NCBI GenBank assembly: GCA_000733355.1
Contig: JNVV01000064.1
Coordinates: 176,867-240,866 of the forward strand
From: Falciphora oryzae
Lineage: Eukaryota > Ascomycota > Sordariomycetes > Magnaporthales > Magnaporthaceae
Direction of reading: 5' to 3'
DNA length: 64,000 bases
In this document: positions 1 to 11,431 of the stretch, piece by piece
How the letters are laid out: the number at the start of each line of letters is the position of its first letter
How positions within the stretch are numbered: position 1 is the first letter of the stretch
Notes under the pieces: model-generated
Told to the model about the DNA's origin: nothing
Seen by the model: only the letters and a program-made list of their open reading frames with translations
The model's database searches: none
Translations under genes and position numbers: made by a program

Positions 1-944
1 GGTGCGCAGCCGACGCACAAACCCTTTTCGTTGCGGCACATGTCGCGCCCTGTCATCATGTCAGGTCGAGTCCGATGTTTCGAAACACGTCGCAGCACTC
101 CCCACGTCCGGGTCGATCCGGCTGCAACGGGTACCGCCGCTCTGGCACTGGACTGGGTTGCAAGGGGCCAATGGGGCCGTCGTTTGGGGGCAACTGCTGC
201 GACTGCTCTGCCAAGCCAACAGCCCTCGTCGGCAGGGCAGATGGAGACCAAGCCGACAGGAGGCTCGCGTGCATTTCCCTGTTGGGTCTGTTTTTGTTTT
301 GTTTTTCGTTTGCCATCACCAGTAGCAGCGATGGTTCTGGAACAGGCCACAAGCGAGCGAGCCCAAGTCGCTAGAGTACATATTAAAGTCTCATCAATAC
401 GGGGGGCCGCCAGAGACAGTTTTGTCGCGAGGTCTTTCTGTGGGGAGCGAAAAGGCGGGGGATACGAGAAAACGGTGACATATGCCCAGCCGGCAGCGCC
501 CAAAGTCCCCGCAGTGTGGGGGTTGCACCTTCTGGTTTTTGCACTGCGATAGCAGGCACTGCTGTGCTCTCTCGAGTCGGGGCCGTGTTCGGGACAGCCT
601 CGAGTCATCGCGAGACATCGGCGATAAAAACTCTATCGCGTCGTCTCGACGCGCGCCAGACGCTAATTTTACGACATCTCAATCAAATCAATCAAATATA
701 CCGCGGTCTAGCCCACGTCGGGCCAGCCAGGCCCCGGCTCTGATGACGCTGGGCTGACTCTCTGCTTTGCTGAGAGCGCCCCCGCAGCCATGGCGTCACC
801 GCCCATAATGGCTATGGCTGAGCGTCGGGCGGAAAAAAGATCGACTCGCGCTGGTCCCAACGCGGCCTCCATCCAACCCAATTGACGCCGCAGACTCCAG
901 ACGAACATCGCCAGCCCGCCCCGCTGCCCATCGAGGAAACAATC
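1..944. other. Upstream non-coding region, no gene supported
   Basis: Only short, mutually overlapping reading frames occur here, with no recognisable domain and no convincing splice structure. The stretch just upstream of the exporter gene probably holds its promoter and 5' UTR, but no specific control element can be named. The window starts inside this region, so the end of another gene cannot be excluded. Confidence 0.4.
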
Positions 945-3900
945 ATGGCCCCCTCCCACGGGGACCGCCCGCCAGAGCAGAACACCGGAGGCCTCCATGG
1001 CGAAAGCCCGGCCCAAGATGCTGTCTCGGGTAGGCCGCGTCAGTCGTCCCGAGCCAGAGAGAATGCGAGCGCGTCCTACGGCTCCTCCAGGGGCGACACC
1101 GTCTTTACGGATGGCGATGCCAGCGTGGCGGCGCCGAGCATCTCTGTCGCCGAGGGGCAAGTGAGGAAGCCATGGCTGAAGCGCGTGGCCGCGAGGCTGG
1201 GCCTAGACCTGCCGACGCTCAAGATGATGCTCAAGTACGTGATATTCGAGGGCTGGCTGGCTGTCCGACCTCATGTGATGCAACTGACCCAGATGCAGAG
1301 GCTCCCTCCCGCCCATCATCGCCATCTCGATGCTGCAGTCGCGTGCCGCCACCGCCTACTTCTCGAGCATCGGCTACGATGTCTCCATCGTCAGCGTCCT
1401 GGCCGTCGCCATCCTGCCCCGCGGCAAGTACCTGCAGACCCTGGTGCTCAACCTGACCGCCATAACCGCCGGAACCGCCCTGGCCATGCTGGTGCTGTGG
1501 TCCGGCGTCCAGGCCCGCCTGCACACGTCGACTCTGCCTCCCCAGACGACGACAAGCACCGCCGCGACCGGCCGTCCGCAGCGGCTTCCCTACAACGGCT
1601 CACAGTCGACTGTGTGCGCGATCTGGCTCTTTTTCAGCATCTGGCTCGTCAACCTGGTGCGCGCCAAGGCGCCTTCCTTCAACATCCCCACAATCCTCTT
1701 CTCCATCCTGGTCGACATCGCCTGCATGAACGGTCCCCAGCTCGGATCCACCGCGGCCGCCTGGGTCCTCGTCCGTCGCCTGCTGACCAGCATGCTGACT
1801 GCCCTGGCCATCGCCACCACCGTCTCGCTCCTCGTCTTCCCCGTCTCGAGCCGCGGCGTCGTCGTCCGCCAGCTGGGCGCCGGCGTGGGCCTACTGCGCA
1901 AGGCCGTGCGCCTGCAGGGCGAGTACCTGCGCGGGCTCGAGAACGTCGACATGTTTGCCCTGCGTACCGTCGAGACGAGCGTCGGGGCTGGGGTCTTGCG
2001 TGCTGGTGGCGGCGTCGGCGATGCGACGCAGTCCGATACGGACGACGATGGGAGGAATGACGGCAAGGACAAAGGATGGATGGGCTTGCGGAGGAGGAAA
2101 AAGAAGACGAGACGGAAGCTTAAAAAGGAGCAAAAGAGAGCCGACAGGATAGAGTCCAGGGATGACAAGACGGGCATGGAACGGGAGCACGAGGTTGCGC
2201 TCGACCTTAAGAGGACGGTGCTGCAGCTCAGGGGCCTCTCCGGAAAGCTCCAAAGCGACATCGGTTTCGCCAAGAACGAGGTGGGCTGGGGGAAGCTCAG
2301 CGCGCGTGACCTTGGCGAGGTCTTCAAGTACTTCAGGGCCATTTTTATTCCAGTGTATGTGCTTGTTGTCAACAGCCTGTGGCGTCGTCCCGCACATTTC
2401 TGTCTTTCTGTGTTTCTCTGCTGACGTACACGGCTGAAGCATGGGCATGGCCACCATCATGGACGTGTTCCGTCGGACGGCCGAGCGACGCGGCTGGATC
2501 ACAGACGAGGGCGAAGAGACCCCCGCCGGAGTCATGGAAGAAAAGTGGGAGGAGAGAAGGCTATGGAATGGCCTTATGAGGGAGCTGCACGAGCCATTCG
2601 CCATCCTGTCCGAGGCCATTGACCAAGGCCTGGAGCATGCAGCCCTGCAGCTCGAGATCGTACGGCGGCCCAAGGGGAGCGAGAAGCGAGCCGCTGCTGC
2701 TGCCACGACGGCACAAATTGCGAGTACCGACGTCGAGGCTCGTGGGGGAGAGACTGCGCCGGGAGAGTCCGAGTTCAGCGGGAACATCGAAGAGAAGCTG
2801 CAGAGGTTCTACAAGTGCAAGGGGGACACCATACGATACTGGGCCAAAGAGCGGGGCCTGTCGTCCGGCTCCAACGGCGGCAGCCGGGCTGGCACTGCGA
2901 ACATGGACTTTCGGTGGCGGAGCCAGGGGCAGCTGTACGTCCTGCTGTATCTCGAGCAGCTGATGCAAGCCACGGGCGAGGCGGTCCACGACCTTGTCCT
3001 GTTCGCCGACAGCAAGGTGGCAGACGGCACCATGTCCTCGAAGCGACTCCTGATGCCCGGGCTTCACCAGATGCGCAAGTGGGCCTCGAGCGTGCTGGGC
3101 CGGCGAGGCGGGCCGTCGCGCGACCCGACAGCCCAGGAGTCGTCCGACGTGCTAGACCAGGGCGGCATTGTTGTGCACCTGGGCCCCGGATTCGCGCGGC
3201 GGCGCGATCTCGAGCACCTGCCGCCCGAATCGACTTGGGAGCGGCTCGGGGACGGTGTCAGGGCATTGTCGGCACTGCTCTCGTCCGAGGCGAGCGCGTT
3301 TGGGATCCGGGTCGCGTGTGCCACCATGACCGTCGCCATCGCGGGCTTCGTCGAGAGCACCCAGGTCTTCTTCCAGGAGCACCGCCTCGTCTGGGCCATG
3401 ATTGTCATCGCTATGGGCATGACGCAGACGTCGGGGCAGTCCATCTTTGGTTTCTTTTGCCGTGTTGGCGGTACAGTCCTCGCCATGCTGTCCTCCTTCA
3501 TCATTTGGTACATGGTCGGCGAACAGCCTGCCGGGGTTATTGTCATGATGTGGCTCTTCACCTTTGTCGACTACTACTTCTTCCTCAAGTATCCTCGTTT
3601 CGTCCCGGCGACAATGCTCATCATATTCACCCAAGTCCTGATTATTGGCTACGAGCTTCAGGTCAGAGTCATTGGCATCGCCGCTAGCGAGGCTCTCGGG
3701 ACCATCTACTACCCAACCTATCTCCTCGCCCCATACAGGGTCGCCACCGTGGCGGGAGGCTGCCTGGTCGCCTTCTTCTGGACCTTGTTCCCGAAGCCGC
3801 TGACGGACCGGACGTGGCTGCGGCGCGATCTCAGCGCAACGCTGTACCTCCTGGCCAACTACTTTAGTGCCATTTCGCAGACCATCCGGGTTCAGCTCGA

Positions 3901-5019
3901 CGAGGAGGAGGCGCAGCAGCAGTGGAAGCAGTCGCAGCAGCAGCAGGTGGAAAAGGAGCACCCTCCACTGCTAGAGATCGCGTCCCCCGCGCGCCACCTG
4001 GCCAGGGTTCGCCACAAGATCTTTGGCAAACTCATGCTGCTGCTGCCGTCGCTCGAGTCGCACTCGGACTGGCAGAACTGGGAGCCCACTATCGGGGGAA
4101 GATTCCCGCGCGAGGTGTACGATGACATCCTTCTGCGCTCGAACCGGTACATCCTGCCTGTATACCGCTCTGTTACCAACACAGAAACACCAAGGCTAAC
4201 CACACTTCCTGCAGGATCCTCAACTATCTCACACTAATGTCATACACAGCCACGCGCTCGCCACACTCGGGGCCATCCGCATTATCTCCCCCCTCGCCTG
4301 CTGACGAGCGTTGGGTGCGCACGCTCCGAGCCGTGCTGGACGAAGTGCAGCCGGCGCACCACCAGATCGTGTCGACGCTCGCCCTGCTCTCCAACGCCCT
4401 GCTCTCAGGCCAGTCGCTCCCGCCCTTCATCCAGATGCCCTCGCTCTACGGCGTCCGCAACCCCAGGCTCCCGGGCGGCAGACCCGCGGGCGGTGGCGGC
4501 TGCCTGCACCACAGTCACCCTGGGCGGCCGTGCCCCTGGGCCTCGCCGTTCTCGTCCTCGTCTGGTGCCGCCGCCGCTGGGAGCGAGGACGACGACGACG
4601 ACGACGACGACGTTGGGGGCAACCTAGCCGACATGCTGGACCCGCGCAACGTTGAGCAGCGCGGGTATACCGAGTTCGCCGTCATGCAGGTCTGCAGCAC
4701 GTTGGTTCGCGACGACCTGCAGGCGCTGGTGCGCGCCGTCGAGCGCCTCGTCGGCGTCGTCGACTTCAGCTACCGCGTCGACAGTGGCGCTGGGGATCCG
4801 CTGGGAAGAGCCGAGGCGGCGGCGGCGGAGAAGGGTGGGGACGGGAAGCAGAGGTCGCCACAGCAACAGCAACAACAGCAAGAAAGCGGCAGGAGGGGAG
4901 TCAGACGGAGAAAGAGGGGCACGATGGTCTCGACGGCCGTCGACGACAGCGGCTCCTCCTCGTCGTCGGACATGGACAGCATCCGGCAGCGGCCCCCCTC
5001 ACGCATCTCGGCTGGCTGA
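945..5019 (+). CDS. FUSC/ArAE-type membrane transporter (brefeldin A sensitivity protein-related, DUF2421 family)
   Basis: Predicted four-exon gene: 945-1234, 1299-2354, 2440-4146, 4215-5019, giving about 1285 aa. Introns begin GTACGT, GTATGT and GTACAT and end in AG, and the frame closes exactly across all three. ATG 945 is the first ATG in frame; upstream in-frame codons start only from TTG. The N-terminal part has several hydrophobic segments (about 4 to 6) typical of the ArAE_2_N domain. A long charged Lys/Arg-rich cytosolic loop follows around 2060-2170. A second set of hydrophobic segments lies at about 3295-3700, then a C-terminal DUF2421-like part. It is an integral membrane protein, probably plasma membrane or vacuole. 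The family is thought to export aromatic acids, but the substrate is unknown. Low-complexity coding stretches include a GAC run (poly-Asp, about 4588-4611) and a CAG/CAA run (about 4861-4881). Family assignment is firm, exon ends are inferred. Confidence 0.85.
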
Positions 5020-5393
5020 AGACGCCCAAGGCGCATCCCGCCGTTCCAGGCCTGTCGAGTACCGCTGCCACAGGCATGTCGACATCCAATCTGAACGCTT
5101 GTGGACAAGGCCAAGGAGCTCCAAGTTAGCCGAGCCCGGCCCCTGGTGCAGCTCATCGGGCTCGGGGGCTACGAGGATGGGAGTGCGCACCTGGGCGACC
5201 TTGCGAGGTTGTCCAGGGAGCAAGGATGGTGGAGCTTGTCCCTTGGACTTGGTTTTCGAGGGCTTGCATACTGGCTCCAGTAGTGGACCAGGTAACCAGT
5301 CACGTCCGTGGATACACGAACCTGTGCTGTTCAAAATATACCGCATGCTTCGTGATATTGCTACATAATTGTCTACATTTTATTACTCTGTCC
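5020..5393. other. Intergenic region between convergent genes
   Basis: This 374-bp stretch separates the stop codons of two convergent genes and must hold both 3' UTRs. No further gene or repeat is seen. Confidence 0.5.
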
Positions 5394-7001
5394 TCATGAT
5401 TGGAACACGGTCCCCGTCGGCGGAAGCTTCAGGTCTACCAAGTAGTCATCCATGGCCTTTTTGGATTCGTTGCCGATAAAGTAGCTGGTATGTCCTGTGC
5501 CGTTGCGGATAAACAACTGGCTACCCTGGATCTCGTCGACCAGGCCACGCGCCCACACGAGACTGGTGGCCGGATCGAATACGCTGTTCACCACCATGAC
5601 CGGATTCGCCAGGCCCTTGACGTCCAGCGTTCGCAGCGGATTCGTGTTCACGGGGGTCCAGTTGGTGCACGACATCTGGTTCAGCCACGCGTCCTCGAAC
5701 CCAGGCACAGCCGCGACCACAGCGCTGACCGCTGCCCGAGCCTTGAGGTCGCCTAGGGACGTGGCCGGCGCGAAGGTCCCGTCCTGGCACGTTACTGCTT
5801 GGAACGCGAACCCTTCGTTGTCCCGGGGTGCTCCGGTCCGCAGCGAGTTCGCAAACGGCGTCCCGTCTCCGCTCGCCGCCTTGGCCATCATGTTTCCAAA
5901 GATGGACGAGGCAAAGGACGCGAAGAAGAGGCTGTTGCGCGCCGCCGACACCAGGTCCTCGGGGCGCACGTCGCGCAGGCAGCCCGTTGCGCGTGTGTTG
6001 TCACACTGCGACGCCTGCAGCTTCCCGTCCCTGGCGCGCGCAACCAGAGAGGCCCACACGGCGGCGACGTCCTGCCCCGCCAGCGGGCATTTCGGGTCGG
6101 ACGCGCACGACTTGAAGAACTGCTGCAGCGTGGCCTGGATGGTGGTCTGCTGGATCAGCTGGTTCGCGATGTCCGAGTTGGAGTGCTGCAGCACGCCGTC
6201 GAGCACCATGGCGCGCACTGATCCCGGGAACAGGGCGGCGTACTGGGCGCCCATCTGGGTGCCGTAGGACTGGCCAAAGAAGTTCATGGGCTCGCCGCCC
6301 ATGGCGAGGCGCGCGGCCTCCATGTCCTTGACGACGCTGGGCGTGTCGACGTTGTCGAAGAGCTTGCCCGTCAGCTGGCGGCAGCTCTCAGCCAGGCGGC
6401 GGTTGGCGTCGGCGAAGAGGTCGAAGGTGGTTTGGTTGTTGGGGTCGAGGCGCGGGACGACTTGGTTGGCAGTGTCGGTGTCGCACCTGATGTTGGGCGT
6501 GCTAAGGCCGACGCCGCGCGGGTCCATGCCGATGACGTCGAAGCGCTCGCGGATCACGTCGCTGAAGTTCTGCCGCCTCTGGACGATGACGTCGAGGACG
6601 CGGCTGGGGGGGATCCCGGGCCCGCCGGGGTTGAACCACAGGTTGCCGATGCGCTTTTCCTTGTTCGAGGCCGGCAGCCGCACCAATGTTATGCTGGCCT
6701 GCTCGCCCGTCTGGTCTCGATAGCTGACGGGAATGGGGAGCGTGGCGCACTGCAGGACGTCGATCGACTTTAGACCGAGGCTGGCGTTGCAGGGCGCAAA
6801 GGTGAGCGACCCGATCTTCTCCGTTGGAGGGCTGGCGGTGTTGGCCGGGGGGATCGGAGGCGTCGTCGAGTTGTTGCCGGCCTGGCGCAACCGCAAGTGG
6901 CGGCCAGCCACGGCTGGTGGTTGTTGTTGGCCATCGGGCACTTGGTCGAGCGGTGGGAAGGCCTGGAGTATGACGGCCAGGTGCGACCACGGAGCCTTCA
7001 T
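5394..7001 (-). CDS. TAP-like alpha/beta-hydrolase (tripeptidyl aminopeptidase-like, serine hydrolase)
   Basis: An open frame of about 535 aa from ATG 7001. Upstream codons in this frame meet a stop, so either this ATG is used or an earlier exon lies in or beyond the assembly gap. Motifs in order: NPGGPG near residue 125 (oxyanion region of this family), DPRG near 160, nucleophile elbow GQSYGT with Ser about 245, then the C-terminal TAP-like domain with Asp about 476 (VFDPATS) and His about 504 (GTGHTSY), completing the Ser-Asp-His triad. Several Cys and N-glycosylation sequons suit a secreted protein, yet the visible N terminus is Gln/Pro-rich and not a clear signal peptide. This supports a missing or misjudged first exon. 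The likely role is extracellular peptide or ester hydrolysis; the substrate cannot be deduced. Confidence 0.82.
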   Translation of the reverse strand: MKAPWSHLAVILQAFPPLDQVPDGQQQPPAVAGRHLRLRQAGNNSTTPPIPPANTASPPTEKIGSLTFAPCNASLGLKSIDVLQCATLPIPVSYRDQTGEQASITLVRLPASNKEKRIGNLWFNPGGPGIPPSRVLDVIVQRRQNFSDVIRERFDVIGMDPRGVGLSTPNIRCDTDTANQVVPRLDPNNQTTFDLFADANRRLAESCRQLTGKLFDNVDTPSVVKDMEAARLAMGGEPMNFFGQSYGTQMGAQYAALFPGSVRAMVLDGVLQHSNSDIANQLIQQTTIQATLQQFFKSCASDPKCPLAGQDVAAVWASLVARARDGKLQASQCDNTRATGCLRDVRPEDLVSAARNSLFFASFASSIFGNMMAKAASGDGTPFANSLRTGAPRDNEGFAFQAVTCQDGTFAPATSLGDLKARAAVSAVVAAVPGFEDAWLNQMSCTNWTPVNTNPLRTLDVKGLANPVMVVNSVFDPATSLVWARGLVDEIQGSQLFIRNGTGHTSYFIGNESKKAMDDYLVDLKLPPTGTVFQS

Positions 7002-7030
7002 AGTCAAGATGCCTCAGAGAATACCCCGGA

Positions 7031-7200
7031 NNNNNNNNNNNNNNNNNNNNNNNNNNNNNNNNNNNNNNNNNNNNNNNNNNNNNNNNNNNNNNNNNNNNNN
7101 NNNNNNNNNNNNNNNNNNNNNNNNNNNNNNNNNNNNNNNNNNNNNNNNNNNNNNNNNNNNNNNNNNNNNNNNNNNNNNNNNNNNNNNNNNNNNNNNNNNN
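7031..7200. other. Assembly gap (170 N)
   Basis: A run of 170 N lies 29 bp upstream of the hydrolase ATG. The right edge enters AAT and AAAG/GA simple repeats, so low complexity probably caused the gap. Confidence 0.99.
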
Positions 7201-8879
7201 AATAATAATAATAAAGAAAAAAGAAAGAAAGAAAAAAAAAGAGAGAGAGAAAATAATGGATTGCGCGCTGGACCGGTCAAGCGCGTGTACTGCCCGGGCA
7301 AGCCTTGTGTGAGGAAGATCAACACGAGGAGAGGGCAAGCGCCCGGCTTAACAGTAAAAGGAGACCATGGTCCAGCCCCTGAAGCCCCCACAACGGATAG
7401 GCCGCGGCAGTTCAATGCTATCGTGTCATTCCATCGAGGAACCCTTGCCAAGGGCCAAGGCCTTCATGCCGACAGCGAGGCATTCCCCGGCCCTGGAGGG
7501 GATCGGTGGCACTGGAGTCATTGCAGACATGGACGGCAGCACGAGCGCGAGGGTCCACTGATTGTCGCAGGCCGACACATCGTAAAGTTTATATCCCCTG
7601 TGTTTGGGGTGTTTGGTGGTGCTGGGGGCGAAACGCAGGGTTGCAGCCTGCCCAGGACCCGCTTAGCGGGCGAAGCTCTGCGGTGTAAACAACCAGCCAG
7701 CCTCGCACACGACAAAAAAAAACGAGACTGCAATCTGTGTCCCTCCTGTCGGGGAGTACATTGACCGCGATGAACAACGTTAAAAAAAAAAAAAAAAACC
7801 GCGACTATACATCTTTTCACATTGAAAAAGACGTAATATTATACTTTATGACTGCTGGTAATACACAGCTAGGTTGAATATTTTATTCCCCATTTGTTTT
7901 CTGGAAATACAAAAGGAAAACACTTGGGGCCAAAGTCAATTTGTTTCGCAGTCTCGTTTATTTTGTTGTGGTGGAGCCAGCCCAGACGCCTCCCGCCTCC
8001 CGTTTCCCCAGCCAGGTGGATAGGCAGTTTGGGGCGAGAAGCTTTGGCGCTTTCATGTTGAACCTACCGCAAGCCTGCCCCAAGTGGGAAAGGATTGTGG
8101 AGGGGCGGGAAGTACCGAGCTGCTCAACGGCCATGGACGCGGAGCGAGGAGCGAGTCGTGGAGTGGCTGGTGACGCCTGGATTTTGGCACCTGCTAATGG
8201 CTTTGGTTTCCTTCCTGGACCGATTCCTGGCGTCCTCAGCACGCGGGATTTCGATGTGCTATTCGTAGGGAGCTGAGGCTGGAGAAACAATTCGGGATTA
8301 GGAAATCTAGCTCTCCAGCTTCCAGTCCAAAACCAGTGGCCCGCGTTTGGGGTGCATCGAGGTTAACTCCGGACACCCGACAACACACAGCGAAGCTTCA
8401 GGCGTTCCGTGCTGGGATTAGTTCGGAGTTAACGCGGCGCAGTAGCGCACGACACTGTCGCTCCGCCGCCATGTGCCCATGCCAGCCGTCCTGAGCCCAG
8501 CCCTGAGATAGCACACAATGGGCGGGTGAAATATCGGGCATGGCGTTTAGAGGCTTGGAAAGGCGGGTTGCTTGCTGTTCACGTCCGCCGTGCCGAGAAA
8601 TCGCTGGCGCTAGGCAGCGCCGCCTCCGGGGCTAGCGGTCTTGATATTTTGACGAGCCGAAGACTGAAGACGACCGGACAGGAGATCTTGGCCGTACCTA
8701 ACCGACAAAGGAAGCCATATAATTAATCATCATTGAACCAATGACACTGCCGTTTTGCATTCGACATGATCCCGTGCAGCAGACCATTTCCGCATCGTTT
8801 TCGTCGCCATCATTCCCCGACTCCATTAACGTCGGAAATTTCTTTCGCAGCTCCTTTCCGCCCCTGGCCATCTTGAACC
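7201..8879. other. Intergenic region with simple repeats
   Basis: No supported gene. It starts with AAT and purine-rich microsatellite sequence at the gap edge, and a 16-A run occurs near 7783-7798. Short frames overlap one another and show no domain. A short inverted repeat (GTTAACTCCG and CGGAGTTAAC, near 8361 and 8425) is present without further support for an element. The last part should contain the promoter of the ancestral aldo/keto reductase. Confidence 0.4.
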
Positions 8880-9997
8880 ATGCCGTCCCCTCGGACCATT
8901 GCTGGAAAGCCGGTTGGTCCGACCGGGTACGGTCTCATGGGTGCGGACGCCAGCATAGTCCCCAGCCCCGGAGCCCACCTCACAGCATTGCTAACCCCTA
9001 CGCAACAGGCTCCCACATGCCCCCGCCGATGGACTTTGACGCCGCGGCTTCTGTCATGAAGGCCGCCCTAGACCATGGGACCAACTTCTGGAACGGCAGC
9101 ATGTTCTACGGGGCTCCCGAAAACAACTCGCTGCACCTGCTGCGGCACTACTCCACCCGGCAGCCCTCTCGGACGCCGACCGCGTCGTGCTATCCATCAA
9201 GGGCGCTTACGATGCGGCCACGCATTCCCCCAAAGGAGCGCCCGGGGACGTGCGCCGGTACGTGGAAGAGGTGCCCGGCCTGCTGGCCGGCAGCCGGCAC
9301 CAAGTTAATCGACGTGTTCCAGTGCGCCCGCGTCGACCCGGCGGTGCCCATCGAGGAGACGGTCGGGGAGCTGGCCAGGCTCGTCGCCGAGGGCAAGATC
9401 GGCGGCATCGGCTTGAGCGAGGTGTCGGCGGCCGCCATTAGGGAGGCCGCAAAGGTGCATCCTATCACCGCCGTTGGGGTTGGGCTGAGCCTGTTTACGA
9501 CCGAGGCGTTGAGCAATGGTGTCGTCGACACGTGCAAGGAGCGTGAGTGGCAGGGGCTTTGTGACATCGCCTCGATGCATTCTGCTGACGTTAAAATGGG
9601 TCTAGTGGGGATTCCTATCGTTGCTTACAGTCCCCTCGGCAAGGGCTTCTTGTCGGGACATATCCGCTCCCTGGACGACCTCCCCGAGACGGATATGCGC
9701 CGCCGCTTCCCACGCTTCTAGCCCGACTTCTTCTCCCAGAACCTGGAGCTCGTCGAGGCTGTGAGCCGCGTGGCAGAGCGCAAGGGGACGACGGCTGGAC
9801 AGATCGCTATTGCTTGGGTGCGTCACGCGGGCACCCTACCGCTCCCGAGGCCGACGAGAATAGACGGAGTGGAGGAGAACTGCATGGAGGTATCTCTTGA
9901 AGAGGAGGATTTCTGCGAGATTCAAGAGGTCCTGTGTACTATGCCCATGGCCGGGGGCCGATACCCCGCTTCCCACATGAAGCTGTTAAGCTTGTAG
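8880..9997 (+). pseudogene. Aldo/keto reductase (pyridoxal reductase-like), disabled
   Basis: The gene can be followed through three exons: 8880-8940, 9009-9542 and 9606-9997, with good introns (GTGCGG..CAG, and GTGAGT..TAG with a GCTGAC branch-like site). The protein resembles fungal NADP-dependent aldo/keto reductases of the pyridoxal reductase type. Recognisable blocks are FWNG..YG.PE.NSLHLL, VVLSIKGAYD, VDPAVPIEETVGEL, GIPIVAYSPLGKG and VEEN near the end. Three lesions break it. The frame shifts near 9160, is read in another frame to about 9295, then shifts back. A TAG stands at 9719-9721 where the family has a Gln codon (CAG to TAG). The C-terminal segment after the stop is still recognisable. 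The paired frameshifts could be assembly errors, but together with the stop they make a pseudogene more likely. Confidence 0.75.
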
Positions 9998-10258
9998 GGT
10001 TGTTGTTGCGGGACCAAAGGTTTCTGGACGAGGTGAAGAGAGGCCTAATAAACACATAGTATTTGCAGATATAAACTTGTAGAGCAGTCAAAATCCCTCA
10101 CCTTGAAGGCATGCTTGGGTTGAGGATGAGATGGGAGAAAAGAAACAAAACGTGTCGCCTCGCGGAAGCCTGCGTATTTTCGCATAAAGGCCTTTCCCCC
10201 TCTGCTATATCCGCATATAGCACACAACGCCGGGCTCCTAGTCTCTCCTAAAACATGC
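9998..10258. other. Short intergenic region
   Basis: This separates the end of the reductase pseudogene from the SDR stop codon (convergent pair). AT-rich, no gene seen. Confidence 0.4.
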
Positions 10259-11431
10259 TTAGTTTCCCAAGCGGCTGCCCAGGTCGGGCTGCACCTTGAG
10301 GAGAACCTCCATGATTTCAGACCATGTCTCGGTCATGAAAGCGCCGCCCTGCGCCAGATCGCCCACACTTTGTTGAGGCAGGGCAGAAAGAGATTTTGTT
10401 AGTCAAAGCCGACGACCCCGCAAGAGGCAGCTCTGTTAACGCTACGGGGGCCAGGAGACTCACGGGTAGAGCACGTCGTGGTGCCAGAACAAACCATGGC
10501 TTTCAGGCCCAAGCGCCGTGGCGCCGACCAGCGTCCGGGCGCCTTCCTCGGCAGAGCGGGCAAAGACAGCCTGGAAGACAGTCGTGACAGCCTTCTGAAC
10601 CAAGGGGAACTCCCGGCCGAGATCGGTCTTGCAGAGATGCGGACAGCACGAGTTGACGATAATGCGCGGCCGACGGGACGCATCCACCCCTTCCACTGCT
10701 GGACTCCGCGCAATGGCTTGCGTGGCTGCCATGGCTAGAAGCTTGACCATGCTGTAGTGCTTGCGTGCGTCGAATGTGGCCTTGTCGTTCGCTGCCTTGA
10801 GCAGGCTGCCGCCAAACTCGCCCAGCCACTCGCGCTTGACCTCGCTGTGCCCGACGCTGTTGACAAAGGTCAAATGCGACTGACTACCATGGCTGTCCGC
10901 CGCAGCCTGCATCAGCGGCAGGATGAGCACGGCCATGAGGGCTGACGCCAGCACGTTGACCTGGACCGCGGTCTCCCAGCCCGCCTCGTTGCGGAGAAAA
11001 GTCGGGCTCGCGAGTCCCGCGTTCAGCAGCGCGACATCGAGGCGAGGCGCCGTCTTGGCAAGCTGGGCTGCGAAGTCGCGGACCGAGTCGAACGAGGCGA
11101 GGTCGACCGTCATGACCACGATAGAGCCAGCGGCCATGCCCGTGCGCGCGGCGATGTCCTGCCGCGCCGCCTCGCCCTTGGCCGCGGACCGCACGGCCAG
11201 GATGAGGTGAGAGGCACCCTTGGCGGCGTAGCTCAGGGCTGCCGCGAAGCCGAGTCCCGTGTTTGCGCCCGTCACCAGGACGGTCTTGCCGGCGAAGGAG
11301 ACGGCTGGGTCGGCCGGTGGGTTCTTGGCGGACCAGCGCAGCCTGGCCAGGTCCCCTTTGATGTTGAGGGGTGGCTGGTCCTCGCTTGCCTGGCGGGCCA
11401 CAACGGTGTTAGAACTGTTGGGTGCGGGCAT
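10259..11431 (-). CDS. Short-chain dehydrogenase/reductase (SDR)
   Basis: Two exons, 11431-10464 and 10367-10259, separated by a 96-bp intron (GTGAGT..AAG), give 358 aa. The intron is needed to reach a C terminus with continuous coding character. The Rossmann cofactor motif TGANTGLG is at residues 54-61, NAG at about 137-139, the catalytic Ser at about 192 (VNSVGH) and YSMVK at 226-230 with Tyr226 and Lys230. An N-terminal extension of about 48 residues precedes the Rossmann fold. All catalytic residues are present, unlike the broken reductases on either side. The arrangement resembles fungal NAD(P)-dependent retinol-dehydrogenase/TIC32-like SDRs, but the substrate cannot be predicted. Confidence 0.88.

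Noticed and set aside
8361..8434. Inverted repeat GTTAACTCCG/CGGAGTTAAC as a MITE or operator
   Set aside because: Arms are only 10 bp, with no target duplication and no second copy in the window.
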